Origin: Desulfobacteraceae bacterium
Lineage (GTDB): Bacteria; Desulfobacterota; Desulfobacteria; Desulfobacterales; JACKCP01
DNA: 64,000 nucleotides
NCBI GenBank assembly: GCA_020633955.1
Contig: JACKCP010000006.1
Span: forward strand, 102,501 to 166,500
Reading direction: 5' to 3'
Positions within the stretch are counted from its first letter, which is position 1. Every line of letters begins with the position of its first letter. Shown one piece after another: positions 1 through 7,997 of this stretch. The translations under genes were made by a program, and so were the position numbers. The notes under the pieces are model-generated. The model searched no databases, was not told the DNA's origin, and was given only the letters and a program-made list of their open reading frames with translations.

Positions 1-778
1 AACAGAATTTGGAATCAAGGCAATTTCTGCTCTGGTTATTTTCATAATAGGACGATGGGCTGCAAAGCTTTAATAAAAAAATCGTCAAAAAGCCATGCTG
101 AGAGCAAAAGTCGACCACACACTGATTTCTTTTACCACAAACCTTACATACATTGCATTAATGGCTTTTGTTGTTATTGCAGCATTGAGTCAACTTGGTA
201 TCCAGACGACTTCCTTTGTAGCAATAATCGGTGCTGCTGGTCTTGCAATTGGTCTTGCTCTTCAAGGGTCTTTGTCAAATTTTGCTGCCGGTGTAATTTT
301 AATAATATTTCGTCCTTTTAAAGCAGGCGATTATATTGAAGGCGGTGGAGTTGCCGGATCAGTAAAAGAAATCCAGATTTTTACAACAATTTTGACTTCT
401 CCAGACAATAAAACAATAATTGTCCCAAACTCCAAACTCACAGGTGACAATATTGTAAACTACGCAACCCAGGGAACAAGACGCCTTGATATGGTATTTT
501 CAATCGGTTATGGTGATGACATAGACAAGGCAAAGGAAGTATTAAGTCAGGTTGTTAAAAATGATCCAAGACTTCTCAATGACCCTGCTCCCAAAATTGC
601 AGTTCTTGAACATGCTGATTCAAGCATAAATATTGTATGCAGACCATGGGTCAAAGCTGATGACTACTGGGATGTATATTTTGATATGATGGAAAACGTC
701 AAAAAAGCATTTGACAAAGAAGGGATTTCAATTCCATTCCCGCAAAGAGACATACATATAATAAACGGCGGAGCATAG
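1..778 (+). pseudogene. mscS: Small-conductance mechanosensitive channel MscS, 5' cut by window and frame-disrupted
   Basis: MscS forms a heptameric inner-membrane channel that releases solutes under hypo-osmotic shock. The frame from base 2 reads like the end of MscS helix 2 (ending GRWAAKL), hits stops at 71-76, and resumes in the same frame at the ATG at 95. From there it runs 227 aa with the pore helix (GAAGLAIGLALQGSLSN), the beta domain (FRPFKAGDYIEGGGVAGSV) and the usual C-terminus. Dropping one T near 71 and adding one base near 92 restores a continuous MscS sequence across the gap, so this looks like a pair of compensating single-base errors or mutations rather than a true short protein. 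The true start lies before the window. Family is certain; whether the gene is really broken is not. Confidence 0.85.
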
Positions 779-789
779 AATTATCCGGG

Positions 790-826
790 TGCATCAGCCT
801 GAAGTTGCCTGGCTGATGCATCTCTT
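790..826 (+). terminator. Rho-independent terminator after mscS
   Basis: A 10-bp perfect stem (TGCATCAGCC at 790-799 with GGCTGATGCA at 811-820) is followed by a T-rich stretch. It lies 12 bases after the mscS stop and separates it from the convergent HPP gene. Confidence 0.75.
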
Positions 827-871
827 TCCATAAAAAACATAAATTTTCTTCCCACTCAAAATTCCATCAGT

Positions 872-1407
872 TCAAAACCAGAACTCCGGGTATCTTCTTG
901 TCCTTGGGATATTGTTTACAAAAAGAGCAATCAGAAGAAGAATAAAAGCACCCAGACCCACAGGAACTGCAGCATAAAAATAACCAAAGGCTTTTAATGT
1001 TTTCTCCTCCTATAACAGCGATAAGTGCTGTTGCCCCTCCCGGCGGATGAAGGGTTTTTGTTATGTGCATCAAGGCTATGGCAAATGAAACAGCCGCTGC
1101 ACCTGCAAGCCAGGGTGTCGAAACAAAAAGCTGCTGAAAAAACACGCCTGTGAGAGCTGAAAGAACATGACCTCAAAAACGTTTCTCGGCTGTGCAAGAG
1201 GGCTTCTTACAGCACCGTAAACAAGAACGGCAGTAGCTCCAAAAGAACCAATAACAAGAGTGAGCTCCATTTGCTCAAGCCAGCGGGAGCTTACAAAACC
1301 TACAGCACCAATACCTAAAAAAGAGCCAAGCCATGACCAGAATACTTCATTTTACTTACAGCAGGAGGGCTTTGACCCTGTCCTGACATTTTTTTAAAAT
1401 AATTCAT
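872..1407 (-). pseudogene. HPP-family integral membrane protein, frame-disrupted
   Basis: HPP proteins are small membrane proteins named for a His-Pro-Pro motif, present here as TLHPPGGATALIAVIGG. Some members are nitrite transporters. The probable start is the ATG at 1407 (MNYFKKMSG), preceded by AAGGGG. The family sequence can be read through to a stop at 872-874 (end RRYPEFWF), but only by changing frame about three times: near 1350 (one base missing in a T run), near 1170, and near 980 (one extra T). Each change restores conserved text such as EVFWSWLGSFLGIGAVGF and VNNIP. As written, the longest piece is 92 codons. The upstream CBS frame is open into this gene, so a CBS-HPP fusion cannot be excluded. 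Confidence 0.75.
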
Positions 1408-1409
1408 AT

Positions 1410-2007
1410 TCACCCCTTGAAGACAGATTGCATTAACAAGATCGGAACGAGTGACAATGCCTACAGGAAAACCGTTTTTATCACAGACAGGAAGACGGTT
1501 TATTGATTTTTCAATAAAATTGACGAAACTTCCGAAACAGAGGCATCCTCCAGAACAGTAACTGCAGGAGAACTTACAAGATCAGACAGTGAAATATTTT
1601 TAAGACCTGAAACCATACACCCTGAAGTATTAAGACACCTTGATATCACTCCCATAAAAGACGGTTGAATATCAAAACCCATTTTTCTTAAAAAATCTTT
1701 TCTGATATAACTCCGGAAACTTTACCTTCCCTGTCTGTAACAGAGCACCGCTTACCCTGCGTTCTGCAAGAAACCTTGCGGCATCGGCCACATCAGTATC
1801 ATCAGAGACACAATGTACCGGAGCGGTCATGATGTTTTTTACCGGCATAGTTCCAAGCATCCGTTTGACTGCATGCTGATATGCAAGCTCGTAAATCTCC
1901 CTGAAAGTACCAGTTGTTATATCAATATAACCTTCCATTGATTTCATTGCATCAACAACATCTTCTTCAGAAAATTCAAAAAAACTGCATTTATAATTTT
2001 TAGTCAT
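1410..2007 (-). pseudogene. CBS-domain pair protein, frame-disrupted
   Basis: Tandem CBS domains bind adenyl nucleotides and regulate linked transporters or enzymes. The start is ATG at 2007 with AGGAG 8 bases upstream. The first CBS repeat includes PVKNIMTAPVHCVSDDTDV, the second SSPAVTVLEDASVSEV. Continuity needs single-base changes in the GALVTDREGKVSG segment (one G missing near 1745), the SEKDFLRKMGF segment (one A missing near 1690) and the LLKKSINRLPVCD segment (one A missing near 1507-1511). The end is uncertain: the frame runs open into the HPP gene as written, but one fewer G in the GGGG run near 1413-1416 would create a stop at 1410-1412, four bases before the HPP ATG. An operon partner of the HPP protein either way. 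Confidence 0.75.
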
Positions 2008-2025
2008 AAATTCTCCTGCCGTTTT

Positions 2026-2649
2026 TTATTTTTCCATTACAGCTGTAAATATTCCCGCACCGTAAAAAGAGCTGTGCCTCCGGCCATATTGAATACTTTT
2101 CTAATCCCTGAGCTTCCCAGAAAATCTCCGACGGCTCCTGAAAAAAAGACTGTACATGACAACATTAAAGATTGAAACAGCAGAAAATGTGGCGCAGAGA
2201 ATAAAACCTGTATAAAATAGCTTTGTTCTTCGGATATGAACTGCGGGAAAAAAGCAATAAAAATGCAATACCCTTAGGATTAAGAGCCGTTACAAGAAAA
2301 GCTCTTTTTATTATTTTTCCATTAGAGCTTTTTGGCCCGTTCAAATCTGAAAAAAGTTCTGAATCAGGTTTTCAAAAAAAAATTTAACCCCTAAAAAAAC
2401 AAGATACAGTGCCCCTGCCCACTTTAAAACTGTAAATACTGCAGAAGACGCATAAATCACAGCACCAAGCCCCATTATTGAACATGTCATTATCATAATA
2501 TCTCCCGGTATTATTCCGGCAAGAAGAGGAAAGACGGTTTTTTTGCCGTTTGCGGCAGACTGGGTTATTACGTAAAGGATGGTAGGGCCGGGAATCGCTA
2601 TCAGAACAAACACAGTAAAAAAATAGGTTATCCAGACCTGGAAACTCAA
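2026..2649 (-). pseudogene. LysE/RhtB-family amino-acid exporter, frame-disrupted
   Basis: LysE/RhtB proteins are six-helix inner-membrane exporters of amino acids such as lysine, threonine or homoserine. The start is a TTG at 2649 (reads MSFQVWITYFF) with AGGTGAT upstream. The N-terminal family motif is clear (LIAIPGPTILYVITQSAANG). After about 100 codons the frame stops, but the family sequence continues downstream (ALNPKGIAFFIAFFPQF; FFSGAVGDFLGSSG; FNMAGGTALF) to a stop at 2026-2028 if single missing bases are restored near 2370, 2250 and 2060. The last two are in T runs. Substrate cannot be inferred. Confidence 0.8.
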
Positions 2650-2689
2650 GATATCACCTCATAAATTTTCTCAAAGGAGCTGAGTGGAA

Positions 2690-2730
2690 TAAAAAATAAA
2701 AGCCTGACAACACACTATTGACAGGCTTTT
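2690..2730 (-). terminator. Terminator after deaD
   Basis: A 9-bp stem, AAAAGCCTG (2698-2706) with CAGGCTTTT (2722-2730), has a 15-base loop. On the minus strand it is followed by a T-rich run (complement of 2691-2697), placed just after the deaD stop. Confidence 0.75.
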
Positions 2731-2737
2731 TCTTTCT

Positions 2738-4375
2738 TTAGTTTCTTCTGCTCTTGGACATTGAGACTGAAACTTTTTTCCCGTCAAAATTCACATTTTT
2801 CATTGAGGATATAACAACATCAGCATAACCTGATTCAACTTCAAAAAATGAGAATTCCCTTAGTACATCAATTTTTTTAATATGGTTGGATTTTATTCCT
2901 GCATTATCACATACAAGCCTGATTATTGCACCCTTGTTAAGGTTATCGAGTTTACCTGCACCAATAAAAAGCCTTGATGTTTTACCGCCTTTATATTTCA
3001 TATTCCCTGTATATGCCTGCTTGGAAGAGGCCTTTCTCTTCTGTGGAGCATCAGAAATATTAATATCTTCGGCATTTTTATAATAATCAAGAAACCTGTT
3101 GAATTCCATTGAAATAAATCTTTCAATTATTTCATTTTTGGTAAGCTTTTTAAGCTTTTCATATGCCGGCTCGATAAAATTTGCAATTGCATCTTTATCA
3201 ACATCCACGTTTTTAAATCTGTCAACAAGTGCAAAAAGCTGTTTTTCGCATACAAGCGATCCTGAAGGAACCTTTTCCTGTCTGAAACTCACCTTGGTTC
3301 TGTTTTCAACAGCTGCAAGCTTTCTTTTTTCTGCTGGTGTTATAATTGCAATTGAAATACCAGACTTTCCGGCTCTTGCAGTTCTTCCGCTTCTGTGGGT
3401 GTATGCTTCAACATCATCTGGAAGATTATAGTTTATAACATGGGTTACATCATCAATATCTATGCCCCTTGCAGCTACATCTGTTGCAACAAGGAAATCA
3501 AGAGTTTTGGATCTGAAGCTTTTCATTACAGCGTCTCTCTGCATCTGGGACAAATCACCGTGAAGAGCCTCTGCATTATATCCGTCTCTTATAAGTTTTT
3601 CTGCTACTTCACCTGTTTCATTTCTTGTTCTGCAGAAAATCAGTCCATAAATATCAGGGTAAAAATCGATTACCCTTTTTAAAGCCTCGTATCTGTTCTT
3701 TTCCCTGACACAATAGCACAGATGCTCAATATTCTGAGCAAGGGAATTTTTCTTTCCTGCAATGATTTCAACAGGAGAGTCCATATAATTATCTGCAATT
3801 CTTGATACTTCTGCAGGCATGGTTGCTGAAAAAAGCCAGGTTCTTTTTTCCTTTGGAGTCTGGTTTAGAATAATGTCAAGATCTTCCTTGAATCCCATGC
3901 TCATCATTTCATCTGCTTCATCAAGAACAACATATTTTACATTTGAAAGATCAACAGCTTTCCTTCTGATAAGGTCATGGAGCCTGCCTGGAGTTGCAAC
4001 AACAATATGTGCACCTTTTTTAAGCGATGACATCTGCTTTACAATACCTGCTCCTCCGTAGACAGATACAATTTCAGCACCTTTGATGAATCTGGTGAAA
4101 TTGTTAAAATCATTTGAGATCTGGATGCAGAGTTCTCTTGTGGGACAAATTACAAGACCCTGCACTTTTTTTACTGCAAAGTCTGTAAGTTCAATCATTG
4201 GAAGGCCAAATGATGCAGTTTTACCTGTTCCTGTCTGTGCTAGTCCTATAAGGTCTTTATTCCCTTTCAGAATTTCTGGAATTGTCTTTTCCTGAATGGG
4301 GGTGGGATTTTCAAAACCTATAGCTTTAACTGCACGCAAAACCTCATCACTCAAACCTAAATTTTCAAAGCTCAT
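2738..4375 (-). CDS. deaD: DEAD-box ATP-dependent RNA helicase DeaD/CsdA
   Basis: Unwinds RNA duplexes in ribosome assembly and mRNA turnover, notably in the cold. Domains in order: Q motif (near PTPIQEKTIP), Walker A AQTGTGKT at about 47-54, VLDEADEM, SAT, the helicase C domain with the ARGIDID and HRSGRTARAG motifs, then a C-terminal DbpA-type RNA-binding domain (about 465-545, beginning TSRLFIGAGK) and a basic tail SKSRRN. The 545-aa length fits DeaD rather than the short RhlE type. I chose the ATG at 4375 rather than the TTG one codon earlier. A single-gene unit with its own terminator. Certain family; the symbol reflects the DbpA-like C-terminus. Confidence 0.93.
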   Translation of the reverse strand: MSFENLGLSDEVLRAVKAIGFENPTPIQEKTIPEILKGNKDLIGLAQTGTGKTASFGLPMIELTDFAVKKVQGLVICPTRELCIQISNDFNNFTRFIKGAEIVSVYGGAGIVKQMSSLKKGAHIVVATPGRLHDLIRRKAVDLSNVKYVVLDEADEMMSMGFKEDLDIILNQTPKEKRTWLFSATMPAEVSRIADNYMDSPVEIIAGKKNSLAQNIEHLCYCVREKNRYEALKRVIDFYPDIYGLIFCRTRNETGEVAEKLIRDGYNAEALHGDLSQMQRDAVMKSFRSKTLDFLVATDVAARGIDIDDVTHVINYNLPDDVEAYTHRSGRTARAGKSGISIAIITPAEKRKLAAVENRTKVSFRQEKVPSGSLVCEKQLFALVDRFKNVDVDKDAIANFIEPAYEKLKKLTKNEIIERFISMEFNRFLDYYKNAEDINISDAPQKRKASSKQAYTGNMKYKGGKTSRLFIGAGKLDNLNKGAIIRLVCDNAGIKSNHIKKIDVLREFSFFEVESGYADVVISSMKNVNFDGKKVSVSMSKSRRN

Positions 4376-4519
4376 CAATAAATTTCTCTTTTTCTTAAAT
4401 AGTTTTAATTAATGCCAAAATCGGCAAACTTTTATAAATATAATTAATTCCAATAAATTGCAACCTAAATCCTGATTAATATTTTTTTGTCTGTAATTCA
4501 GACCTGGCTTAAAACCGAC

Positions 4520-5296
4520 TTATTTTTCTATTTTTTCAAGCTCTCTGCTTTTATCCTCAGAAAAATCCTTTGAAGCAAAATCTTCACTTTTTTCCAGAAG
4601 AACCATTAAAAACTCATTTATTTCATCAATTTCAACAACACTGGTTTCGGCTTTGAACTCTAAAATATGACCTCCAAAATTCTTGTCTTCACTCAAAAAA
4701 TGCAGGTGGTAACCAGGGACATTTACACCTTTTACAAATTTTGGGCAGTAAAAACCAACAATTGTACCTTTTACACTATCCCTGTAAAACTCAGGCTGAT
4801 TTTTTGTTACTTCAATAAGTTTTGGATATGGTCTTTTTTGCATTGGAACACTTCTTGTTTTTACATAACTGAAATTCCCCGTCATTTTAACTGCATAAAA
4901 AAGATTTTTGTTTAAAATTTTTGCATCCAAAATTTCCTTTAAAGAATTAAAATCAAACTCTTTTTCAAGATTAAATGAAATTTCAGGGTTAAAATTACAT
5001 ATCGATGCAAAGGGAGTTTTTTCCTCATTTGACACTCCATATACTTTTCCGTCTGATTTCACCTTGTAAAAAATACCATCCAGAAAAATCATTTCACCAT
5101 CAAGACCATCAAAGGTTCCAATCCCGAAATCACCATGTTTTTTTAGACCCCCAAGATTTATCTCCCCATCATAAACTCCAGCAATAAGAGCATCTATCGT
5201 TGAGACCTGATAAAGCCTGCTTTTCAAAGATTTTTGTGAACATCCTGTGAAAAAAACAAGAAAACAGATTAAAACAATTTTTGAGTGAAGCTTCAT
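4520..5296 (-). CDS. budA: Alpha-acetolactate decarboxylase, predicted lipoprotein
   Basis: Converts (S)-2-acetolactate to acetoin (EC 4.1.1.5). The 258-aa protein carries the family core YQVSTIDALIAGVYDGE, KKHGDFGIGTFDGLDGEM and the metal-binding end GYHLHF...GGH (His197, His199, His210), so the Zn site is complete. Residues 1-19 form a lipoprotein signal with lipobox FTGC (Cys19), which would anchor the enzyme to a membrane in the periplasm. A charged tail of about 35 residues follows the catalytic core. Start ATG at 5296 has GGAG at a good distance. No acetolactate synthase or butanediol dehydrogenase lies beside it, so its pathway role here is unclear. Confidence 0.9.
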   Translation of the reverse strand: MKLHSKIVLICFLVFFTGCSQKSLKSRLYQVSTIDALIAGVYDGEINLGGLKKHGDFGIGTFDGLDGEMIFLDGIFYKVKSDGKVYGVSNEEKTPFASICNFNPEISFNLEKEFDFNSLKEILDAKILNKNLFYAVKMTGNFSYVKTRSVPMQKRPYPKLIEVTKNQPEFYRDSVKGTIVGFYCPKFVKGVNVPGYHLHFLSEDKNFGGHILEFKAETSVVEIDEINEFLMVLLEKSEDFASKDFSEDKSRELEKIEK

Positions 5297-5324
5297 TTTT
5301 TCTCCAAAAAATTAAATTGAACAT

Positions 5325-5356
5325 AAAAAAAGATCCAAGACCCGGATCTTTTTTTA
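5325..5356 (-). terminator. Bidirectional terminator, serves the CDGSH gene
   Basis: Stem AGATCC (5331-5336) and GGATCT (5344-5349), flanked by an A run on the left and a T run on the right. It can stop minus-strand transcripts of the Fe-S gene before budA. Confidence 0.8.
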
Positions 5357-5391
5357 AAGCATAATACTACATTTTACTTTAAACAATTATA

Positions 5392-6006
5392 TTAATCATC
5401 ATGACTGCCATCACAAAAAGGTTTGTTTTTAGACCTTGAACATCTGCATAGAGTGTAATGTTCACTGCACTCAGGAGCTGAGCCAGCATAATCAACAAAG
5501 CTTATTCCACCTTCGACCTGAATCGGCCCTTCATCAATAAAAATAACTTTTTCAGTTTTCTGCCCAAATTCCTTATATCTTCTTGCTCCAAGACTGAAAC
5601 TCAATGCTCCGGATGGACATTTCTGGATAACTTCAATGATTTTTCCAGGAGATGCACCATCCGGATCAATCCATGGCCTTTCATTCATTTTAAAAACTTC
5701 CGGCAGAAATTTTGTACATGAACCGTCATGACAGCATACCCCCCTGTTGTCATGAATTATTATATTTTCACCGACATAGTCTTTGACTTTATCACTTATT
5801 CTGTCGTCGTCTTTTTCATTTGCAAAAGCCTCATTACAGTGAGATCCGTCACAGTTTGGCTTGTACTTGGATTTGCCACATCTGCATATTGATGCAACTT
5901 TTTCAAGGCCAACCTTTTTCCCGGATGAATCATAGGCTTCATCCACATTTACAAACTGAAAAGGTCCGTAGTGTGAGCTTGTTATCAATCCTTTTTTCTC
6001 TGTCAT
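5392..6006 (-). CDS. CDGSH / Fer4_19 / CDGSH iron-sulfur protein
   Basis: 204 aa with three cofactor sites. Two CDGSH-type 2Fe-2S motifs (3-Cys-1-His): Cys41, Cys43, Cys52, His56 and Cys187, Cys189, Cys198, His202. Between them is a divergent single-cluster ferredoxin-like segment (CCHDGSC at 91-97, Cys130 in KCPSGAL) of the Fer4_19 type. Presumably a soluble cytoplasmic redox or cluster-transfer protein; no substrate is evident. Start ATG at 6006 has GGAGG six bases upstream. Divergent from the flavodoxin-like gene at 6222, the two sharing a 215-base promoter region. Confidence 0.85.
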   Translation of the reverse strand: MTEKKGLITSSHYGPFQFVNVDEAYDSSGKKVGLEKVASICRCGKSKYKPNCDGSHCNEAFANEKDDDRISDKVKDYVGENIIIHDNRGVCCHDGSCTKFLPEVFKMNERPWIDPDGASPGKIIEVIQKCPSGALSFSLGARRYKEFGQKTEKVIFIDEGPIQVEGGISFVDYAGSAPECSEHYTLCRCSRSKNKPFCDGSHDD

Positions 6007-6221
6007 GGTTCCTCCAAATAATATTTTTTATTGTTGGCAAAATGGAACTGGGATTAAGACTTGAATTCAAAAGGCTTTTAATTTTTTTCTTGTAGAAAGA
6101 GATTAACAGGATATCAGTTCAGTGTCAATTTTCTAAAAGTATTAACCTGAACTTAACACTTTACATTTTATACCCTCAACTGTATTATGTTGCTAAAATT
6201 AAACAAATTCAGGAGAACAAA

Positions 6222-7595
6222 ATGAAAATATCGGTTTTAAGCGGAAGTCCCAAGGGGAAACACAGTGTAAGTCTTCAATCCCTTCTTTATCTTTCAAAAA
6301 AATTCAAAGACCATGACTACAATATTTTCCATATATCAAAATCAATTAAAAAGATTGAATCAGAAAATGATGAATTCGATAAAATCATTAATGATGTAAA
6401 CTCTTCGGATATGGTTATATGGGTAACACCTGTATATTCATTTCTGGTCCCATCCCAGTATAAAAGATTTATTGAGCTGATATTTGAAAAAAAAGCGGAG
6501 TACGCCTTCAAAAATAAATTTGCAGGAGCAATAACAACATCGATAAATTTTTTTGACAACTGTGCACATAACTACCTTAGAAGTATAAGCGATGATCTTG
6601 AGATGAAATTCTGCGGAAGCTTCAGTGCAGATTCATATGACCTTTTAAATGAAGAAGAAAGAAGCAGGCTTTTCAAATTTGGTGAAGTTCTTTTTGCAAA
6701 CGCTGAAAAAAACATGCCTCTTCAGAAATTTTTTTCTAAAACCGGATTTGTTCCAAAACCTTATAATCCACAAAAGACCTTTGAAAAAACTGACTTTAAA
6801 GACAAAAAAATCCTTATTGTTAAAGATAGATCATATGAGGGAGAAAACCTTCATAAAATGATAAATTCATTCAAAGAATGCATAAGTTCAGAATTTGAAG
6901 AAATAGATCTTTCAGCTCTTGATATCAAGGGAGGCTGCACAGGCTGCGTTCAGTGTGGATTTGATCATCACTGCATGTATGAAGGTGCAGATGATTTTAT
7001 TGATTTTTTCAATGAAAAGGTCAAAAAAGCAGACATTATGATAATTGCAGGAGAAATAAAAGACAGATGGCTTTCATCAAAGTGGAAGGAGTTTTTTGAC
7101 AGAAGTTTTTTCCACAACCATATTCCATCCATGATGGGCAAACAGGTAGGGTTCTTAATTTCCGGCGGTCTTTCAGAACAGGCTAATTTAAAGGAAATTA
7201 TTGAATCTTTCATTCAATGGCAGAGGGCAAATCTCTGCGACATTGTGACAGATGAATTTGTTGAATCAACAGACTCTGCCATTCAAAATCTTGCCACAAG
7301 GCTGAAAATTGAATCGGAACTTGAATTTGCTGCACCACAGGGATTCCCGGGAAAAGGCGGCCATAAAATTTTTAGAGATGATATTTTTGCAAGACACAGG
7401 TTCGTATTCCAGACAGATCATAAATGGTATGAAGAAAACGGATTTTACGATTTCCCACAATACGATGAAAAAGCACTTGAAATGAGTGAGAATATGATAA
7501 AACTCACAAGTGACCCCAATATGCGAGAAGCAATAAGAAAAATGCTCAAAACCGAAATGGTAAAGCCACATGCAAAAATAGTTGAAAATTCCTGA
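6222..7595 (+). CDS. Tandem flavodoxin-fold NAD(P)H-dependent FMN reductase-like protein
   Basis: 457 aa. The N-terminal half begins MKISVLSGSPKGKHS, the phosphate-binding loop of NADPH-dependent FMN reductases, followed by VIWVTPVYSFLVPSQYKRFIEL. A second flavodoxin-like segment starts near residue 195 (KKILIVKDRSYEGENLHKMI) and carries a cysteine-rich stretch GCTGCVQCGFDHHCMY near residue 237 in the position where such proteins usually contact flavin or a metal. The last 100 residues are unlike either half. Start ATG has AGGAG upstream. First gene of a likely three-gene unit with an ABM protein and an FMN-dependent dehydrogenase. Probably a cytoplasmic flavin oxidoreductase; substrate unknown. 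Confidence 0.7.
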   Translation: MKISVLSGSPKGKHSVSLQSLLYLSKKFKDHDYNIFHISKSIKKIESENDEFDKIINDVNSSDMVIWVTPVYSFLVPSQYKRFIELIFEKKAEYAFKNKFAGAITTSINFFDNCAHNYLRSISDDLEMKFCGSFSADSYDLLNEEERSRLFKFGEVLFANAEKNMPLQKFFSKTGFVPKPYNPQKTFEKTDFKDKKILIVKDRSYEGENLHKMINSFKECISSEFEEIDLSALDIKGGCTGCVQCGFDHHCMYEGADDFIDFFNEKVKKADIMIIAGEIKDRWLSSKWKEFFDRSFFHNHIPSMMGKQVGFLISGGLSEQANLKEIIESFIQWQRANLCDIVTDEFVESTDSAIQNLATRLKIESELEFAAPQGFPGKGGHKIFRDDIFARHRFVFQTDHKWYEENGFYDFPQYDEKALEMSENMIKLTSDPNMREAIRKMLKTEMVKPHAKIVENS

Positions 7596-7618
7596 TAAAT
7601 CTGTTTTCCTTAAAACGT

Positions 7619-7637
7619 GCCGGAAAAATTTTCCGGC
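7619..7637 (+). other. Intergenic hairpin between the reductase and ABM genes
   Basis: Perfect inverted repeat GCCGGAAA / TTTCCGGC with a 3-base loop, without a following T run. It may stabilise mRNA ends or partly separate expression of 6222-7595 from the downstream genes. Confidence 0.5.
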
Positions 7638-7664
7638 ATTAATATTAAAAAAAAGGAAAATATC

Positions 7665-7958
7665 ATGTTGTCGGTCATCGCATATATCCACGTAAAACCT
7701 GAAAAAACAGATGAAGCTATAAATGCTGCAAAAGAACTTGTAGAAAAGGTAAAAGATGAAGAGGGAACACTTTTTTATTCTTTTTCAGTAAGTGAAAAAG
7801 ATCCTTCAACAATTGTATTCATGGAAAGATATAAAGATATGGATGCAATTTCCGCCCATTCAAGCACACCGCATTTTAAAGAATTTATGAAAAAGGCTGC
7901 TGCTTTCAGTTCAATGCCGCCAGAGGTTAATATTTATAAGGAAATTTCATCCATTTAA
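7665..7958 (+). CDS. ABM-domain (antibiotic biosynthesis monooxygenase-like) protein
   Basis: 97 aa dimeric alpha-beta barrel of the ABM/YgiN type: VIAYIHVKPEKTDEAINAAKELV, then EGTLFYSFSVSEKDPSTIVFMERYKD and the HSSTPHFKEFM helix with its conserved His. Family members oxidise quinones or small aromatics, or bind heme; the exact role here is unknown. The ATG at 7665 with AAAAGGAAA upstream is preferred to the longer frame from 7617, which would run through the hairpin. Lies 39 bases before the FMN-dependent dehydrogenase, probably co-transcribed. Confidence 0.8.
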   Translation: MLSVIAYIHVKPEKTDEAINAAKELVEKVKDEEGTLFYSFSVSEKDPSTIVFMERYKDMDAISAHSSTPHFKEFMKKAAAFSSMPPEVNIYKEISSI

Positions 7959-7997
7959 AAATCACGTTTGGAAAAAATCTGCAGAAAAGGAATTTTT

